Positions 60,335-64,000 of a stretch of DNA of 64,000 bases are shown here, in pieces. The position numbers were made by a program, and so were the translations under genes. Source of the stretch: CAVVGB01 sp963747715. Lineage in GTDB: Bacteria > Actinomycetota > Thermoleophilia > Gaiellales > Gaiellaceae. Position 1 is the first letter of the stretch; each line of letters starts with the position of its first letter. Under the pieces are notes generated by a model. The model was given only the letters and a program-made list of their open reading frames with translations, was not told where the DNA came from and made no database searches. The stretch is from positions 62,001 through 126,000 of the forward strand of contig CAVVGB010000001.1 of NCBI GenBank assembly GCA_963747715.1. Direction: 5' to 3'.

Positions 60335-61243
60335 CTAGCCGCCGAAGGCTTTCAGCAAGGAGAACACCGCGGGCGCGAGCAGGATCACGAACATGGCCGG
60401 GAAGATGAAAAAGATGAGCGGAAAGAGGAGCTTGATCGGCGCCCGTTGCGCACGTTCCTCCGCGTTGGCCCGGCGGCGCTTGCGCATCTCGATCGCCAGG
60501 TTCCGCATGATCTGGCCGATCGAGACGCCGAGCGTCTCGCCCTGGATGATCGAGCGGACGAAAGAGCGCATCGCCGGCGTCTCGCATCTCGCGAGCAAGT
60601 TGCGAAGCGCCTCTTCCGTCGAGAGTCCCATGTTTTGCTCCTGCAGCGTCAGTCGGAGTTCCTCCCCGAGCGCGCCTCGGAACCGCTCGGACGCGACCCG
60701 CAGGGAGCCGCTGAAGCCGAGGCCCGCTTCGACCGTGACCACGAGGAGGTCGATCAGCTCGGGCAGCTCCCGGTCCACGTCGGTCATGCGGCGGCGACGC
60801 CGGTTCTCGACGATGGACAGCGGCGCAGTCCATCCGACGAGGATCGCGATGATCAGCCCCAGCACCGCGATCACGCCCCCGAAGCCGGTTACCGAGGCCG
60901 ACCAGAGCCACATGGCGGGGACGCAAACGAGTGAAAGCACTCGATACCCGACGAACTTGCGCGGCGACGTCTTGTACAGCCCGGCTGCCATGAGCTTGTT
61001 GCGTAGGTCGACTTCGCTTCCGAGCCGGCCGGCGACGAGCCCGCCGATCGTTCCGGCCACGCCGTCGAGGGCCGCACGCAGGCCGCCGTCCTGTTCCGCC
61101 TCGGCCTTCTTGCCTTTGAATCCGTAGGCGGGGATCTGAGCCAGTGTCTCGTTCGCCCGGATCCTCGGCATGACGAGAGCCCGCGCGAGGAGAGCGACAG
61201 CGGTTCCGACCAGTACTACGCCGATGAGAAGAAAGAGCATCAT
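60335..61243 (-). CDS. tadC: TadC-like type II secretion F-domain membrane protein
   Basis: 302 residues. An N-terminal helix (LFLLIGVVLVGTAVALLARA), a pair of helices at about 100-140, and the T2SSF domain ELPELIDLLVVTVEAGLGFS then SLRVASER...EELRLTLQEQNMG, with two C-terminal helices. It forms the inner-membrane platform of a Tad/Flp pilus together with TadB. It starts two bases after the tadB stop and is followed by the giant repeat protein. Confidence 0.9.
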   Translation of the reverse strand: MMLFLLIGVVLVGTAVALLARALVMPRIRANETLAQIPAYGFKGKKAEAEQDGGLRAALDGVAGTIGGLVAGRLGSEVDLRNKLMAAGLYKTSPRKFVGYRVLSLVCVPAMWLWSASVTGFGGVIAVLGLIIAILVGWTAPLSIVENRRRRRMTDVDRELPELIDLLVVTVEAGLGFSGSLRVASERFRGALGEELRLTLQEQNMGLSTEEALRNLLARCETPAMRSFVRSIIQGETLGVSIGQIMRNLAIEMRKRRRANAEERAQRAPIKLLFPLIFFIFPAMFVILLAPAVFSLLKAFGG

Positions 61244-61245
61244 GA

Positions 61246-63138
61246 TCAGACCTTGATGTTCACGATGCGTCCGATCACGACCGAGCCCATGACGACGAAG
61301 AAGGCGGCGGTCACGAGCAGGAAGCGTCCGGTCGACGTCTCGTACAGCGGTGACATGTAGTTGGGGTTGATGAGCGTGATGATCCCGAGCAGCACGAGCG
61401 GCAAGGCGGTCACGACCCAGCGAGACATCCGTCCCTGCGCGGTCAGCGTCTTGACGAGTCTCCTCAGCTCGAATCGCTCGCGAATGGTGTCGGTGACCCG
61501 ATCGAGAACTTCGGCGGTGTTGCCTCCTGTTTCCCGCTGCAGTGCGGCGACGAGCGAGACCTGCTCGAGATCGCGGTTGTCCATGCGGCGGGCGACCACG
61601 TCAAGCGCGTCCTGCAAGGGCACGCCGAGCTGCTCGTCGGCAATGACTCGGCGGAACTCTTCGCGAGACGGCGACGGAGAGTCGTCGACGACGACCGAAA
61701 GCGCGCCGACAAAGCTGTGCCCGGCCCGCAGCGCCGATGAGAGAACCTGCAGGTTGTCGGGCAGCTGCTCGGAAAACTGCTTGCGCCGACGAAGCAGCTT
61801 GCGCTTGAGAAACCAGCGAACCGTGAATGGGATGAAGAGGGCAATCGGCGCGAACACAATCCCTCCAAGCCCGTACAGAATCCACATGAGGACCGCGGTG
61901 ACAGAACCCGTGATGACGACGATGCTGACCGCCGAGACGCGGACCTCGGCGATCTCGAGCTCCTCCTTGAAGCGTGCCCACCATTGCGTGCGCTCGAGCG
62001 ATCTCTCTGCGCTCTCGAGCACCTTTCCGGTCAGCGCGCGCCGCCGCTTCTCCTCATCGGGGGCCGACAGCGAGACGAACCCGGCCATCCGGCTGCGCAG
62101 CGTCGTCTTGCGCCGCTTGAAGACGGCGAGGAACGCCCCCATGACCAGACAGGCGGCCAGGAGGCTTGCGACCACCATGGTCACCGGTGATTCCCACACC
62201 GTGTCGTTCAAGGAGCGGTGGTACGGCGCCGAGGGCTCCGTCGGCAGGGACGGCGTCAGGTAGGTGCTGGTCGCCGGAACCTCGCTGCCCTCAACGAGCA
62301 CCTGGACCTCGACATCGACACCAGGGCCCTCGAGCGAGCGGTACCGGATCAAATGCTCATTGGCGAGCTGCGCTCCCAACCGGTTGTAGATCGCGACCAG
62401 CTCGTCTCCCGAACCGGCCTCGGCGTACGCTCCCCCACCCTCTTCCGCGATCGTTCTCATCGCGGAGGGCCTGAACACGCGCGAGCGCAGTCCAACCGTG
62501 AACACGCGCGCGTGGGCCTCGTCGGCCGCCGCCACCGCCTGCGACAGCGTGGTTTCACTGCCCCAATCGACCCCGTCGGTGAGGACGACGATCGAGCCGG
62601 CGGTCATCTCTGCCCCTCGCAGGAGCTCGGCTGCCTTGGCGATGCCGTCGTAGAGGCGGGTGCCTCGTCTTAGCGGCGGCGGTTGGTCGAGCGCCGCAGC
62701 GATGGCGGCGACATCAGCCGTGAAGGGCAGCACGACTGGCGTCTCATCGTTGAACGTCACGACGGCGAGCTGTTGTTGGGAGTTCCGCTGAGCGGCGAAC
62801 ATACGCGCGGCCTCCAGAGCCCTCTCGATCGCGCCACCCACCGCCATGCTGCGACTCGCATCGATGACGAGCACGACGCCGAACTCGTCCGCGCCGGCCG
62901 CGCTCGCAGGAACGACCGTGAGGTCCGAAACCGGCTTCCCGTTCTCGAGCACTTGCACCGTGCTCGGATCGAGGCGGGTGGCCTCGGGGAGCGACAGGAC
63001 GAACGCTCTTTCCGGGAAGCGTGGGCTCCCGACCTCCGTGAGCGTGCTTTCCGATCCTTGGGCGCCGGCCGTCGCGGCGAGGACGAGCGCCGCGAGCATC
63101 GCGAGCAGGCCGGCAATCCACGTGAGGATCCGTCTCAA
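61246..63138 (-). CDS. tadB: von Willebrand A domain fused to TadB platform protein
   Basis: About 630 residues from the TTG at 63138, overlapping the tadA stop (TTGA) with AAGGA upstream. Signal-like helix (LLAMLAALVLAATAGAQ). The VWA domain spans about 86-265 with a full MIDAS: VIDASRSMA (D93, S95, S97), Thr160 and LTDG (D188). After a beta region comes a transmembrane helix (TMVVASLLAACLVMGAFLAV). The TadB T2SSF domain follows with QLPDNLQVLSSALRAGHSF and two last helices. Normal TadB proteins lack VWA. The VWA part should face outside, where metal-dependent adhesion is plausible. Confidence 0.85.
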   Translation of the reverse strand: MRRILTWIAGLLAMLAALVLAATAGAQGSESTLTEVGSPRFPERAFVLSLPEATRLDPSTVQVLENGKPVSDLTVVPASAAGADEFGVVLVIDASRSMAVGGAIERALEAARMFAAQRNSQQQLAVVTFNDETPVVLPFTADVAAIAAALDQPPPLRRGTRLYDGIAKAAELLRGAEMTAGSIVVLTDGVDWGSETTLSQAVAAADEAHARVFTVGLRSRVFRPSAMRTIAEEGGGAYAEAGSGDELVAIYNRLGAQLANEHLIRYRSLEGPGVDVEVQVLVEGSEVPATSTYLTPSLPTEPSAPYHRSLNDTVWESPVTMVVASLLAACLVMGAFLAVFKRRKTTLRSRMAGFVSLSAPDEEKRRRALTGKVLESAERSLERTQWWARFKEELEIAEVRVSAVSIVVITGSVTAVLMWILYGLGGIVFAPIALFIPFTVRWFLKRKLLRRRKQFSEQLPDNLQVLSSALRAGHSFVGALSVVVDDSPSPSREEFRRVIADEQLGVPLQDALDVVARRMDNRDLEQVSLVAALQRETGGNTAEVLDRVTDTIRERFELRRLVKTLTAQGRMSRWVVTALPLVLLGIITLINPNYMSPLYETSTGRFLLVTAAFFVVMGSVVIGRIVNIKV

Positions 63139-64000
63139 AGGAGATCCTTTTGCTGGCTCTGCGGCTTGCTGAAGAGGCTGACCGGCAGCGAGACACCTCG
63201 CTTCTCGAACTTGTGCAAGAACGTGGGCCGAAGACCCGTCGAGCGCAGGCTTCCCACCACGGTCCGATCGGGAGTGACCCGGTCGACCTTGAAGTCGTAG
63301 ATCTCCTGGAGGGTGATCACTTCGGACTCCATTCGCTGGACCTCGGTGATCGCAGTGACGCGGCGACTCCCGTCTTCGAGCCGCTCCAGGTGAACGATGA
63401 GGTCGAGTGCGGAAGCGACCTGCTGTCGAATCGCGCGTACCGGGAGGTCGAAGCCCGCCATCAGAACCATCGTCTCGATGCGAGCGAGCGCATCGCGGCA
63501 CGAGTTGGCGTGCACCGTGCAAAGCGAGCCGTCGTGGCCCGTGTTCATCGCCTGGAGCATGTCGAGCGCCTCAGCGCCGCGAACCTCGCCCACGATGATG
63601 CGGTCGGGGCGCATGCGCAGAGAGTTGCGAACGAGCTCGCGAATCGCGATCTCACCTTCGCCTTCGATGTTCTTCGGGCGGGCCTCGAGCCGGAGTACGT
63701 GCTGCTGGTTGAGGCGCAGCTCCGCCGCGTCTTCAATCGTGATGATGCGGTCAGAATCGGGAATTGCGGTCGAGAGCGCGTTCAGAAGCGTCGTCTTGCC
63801 CGACCCCGTGCCTCCCGAAATGAGGACGTTCAGCTCGGCGAGGATGCAGCGCTGAAGGAATTCGACCGTCTCGGTCGTGAGCGTGCCCAGCCGGATCATG
63901 TCGGGCAGGTGCAGCCGCTTCTTGCTGAACTTGCGGATCGTCACGAGCGGGCCGGTCAGTGAGAGTGGCGGGATGACGGCGTTGACGCGGCTTCCGTCCG
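63135..64000 (-). CDS. tadA: TadA/CpaF secretion ATPase, 3' part
   Basis: The gene enters from beyond base 64000. Visible residues start DGSRVNAVIPPLSLTGPLVT, the conserved CpaF/TadA segment. The Walker A GGTGSGKTTLLNAL, Asp box ITIEDAAELR, Walker B RIIVGEVRGAEALDML and His box NTGHDGSLCTVHAN all follow. This is the hexameric motor for Tad pilus assembly. The long C-terminal extension after about residue 230 (EVITLQEIYDFKVDRVTPDR) is typical. The stop overlaps the VWA-TadB start. Confidence 0.93.
   Translation of the reverse strand, partial: DGSRVNAVIPPLSLTGPLVTIRKFSKKRLHLPDMIRLGTLTTETVEFLQRCILAELNVLISGGTGSGKTTLLNALSTAIPDSDRIITIEDAAELRLNQQHVLRLEARPKNIEGEGEIAIRELVRNSLRMRPDRIIVGEVRGAEALDMLQAMNTGHDGSLCTVHANSCRDALARIETMVLMAGFDLPVRAIRQQVASALDLIVHLERLEDGSRRVTAITEVQRMESEVITLQEIYDFKVDRVTPDRTVVGSLRSTGLRPTFLHKFEKRGVSLPVSLFSKPQSQQKDLL

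Overview
The window is about 64 kb of very GC-rich, densely packed bacterial chromosome. Neighbouring genes often overlap by 4 bases (ATGA or GTGA) and GTG/TTG starts are common. The gene content (F420-type luciferase-like oxidoreductases, a MoeZ/CysO/CysM/Mec cysteine route, an Lhr-Nei pair, HxlR, many NarL-type two-component genes, a Tad secretion locus) points to Actinomycetota. Class Thermoleophilia (Gaiellales/Solirubrobacterales) is my best guess from gene style, not from a marker gene. I see no rRNA, tRNA, CRISPR array, integrase or IS element. The largest gene-free gap is about 245 bases (54574-54816).

Layout. 1-9 kb: a MeaB-like fragment, an MFS exporter, hisC, a LON-domain protein, a GNAT enzyme, ftsZ fused in frame to a gamma-glutamyltransferase, parA, and a membrane protein. 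8.3-16 kb: a leftward operon lhr, nei, three unknown genes and an arginase-family enzyme, ending at an intrinsic terminator. 16-28 kb: a DNA glycosylase, a frameshifted phytoene-desaturase-like gene, acyl-CoA dehydrogenase, an M14 peptidase, pncA, a frameshifted cupredoxin, an F420-type oxidoreductase, an amidohydrolase, HxlR, an M20 peptidase, and a primary-type sigma factor. 28-32 kb: a TPR protein and a complete sulfur-carrier cysteine pathway (rhodanese-MoeB, CysO-CysM fusion, Mec). 32-38 kb: small secreted proteins, a pterin dehydratase, a two-copy repeat-flanked cassette, and an aldo/keto reductase/M20/VOC/CBS operon. 38-46 kb: a two-component pair, an RraB-like protein, another frameshifted gene, an Rrf2 regulator divergent from a TauE/SafE exporter, VOC and LLM enzymes. 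46-52 kb: a rightward run with a methyltransferase, a YceI-propeller fusion, a PLD-like protein and several tiny genes. 52.5-55.5 kb: a histidine kinase with two NarL regulators. 55.8-64 kb: a Tad locus (tadA, VWA-tadB, tadC) followed by a 1490-residue secreted repeat protein.

The most unusual item is a 166-167 bp element present in three full copies (20009-20175, 33300-33466, 34679-34844), with a partial relative at 17995-18058. Every full copy exactly fills the gap between two convergent stop codons. Its ends pair as a 17-bp stem whose only non-Watson-Crick positions are G-U wobbles when the element is read in one orientation. That argues for a structured RNA rather than a simple inverted-repeat insertion. 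Two copies in opposite orientation flank a small three-gene cassette.

The other leading candidate is the CysO-CysM fusion. The sulfur-carrier Gly-Gly tail is internal in the polypeptide, next to genes for its activating enzyme and a JAMM peptidase. Three genes carry clear single-base frame breaks (near 16930, 21160 and 41190). These could be real decay or assembly errors, and the same doubt applies to the FtsZ-GGT fusion.
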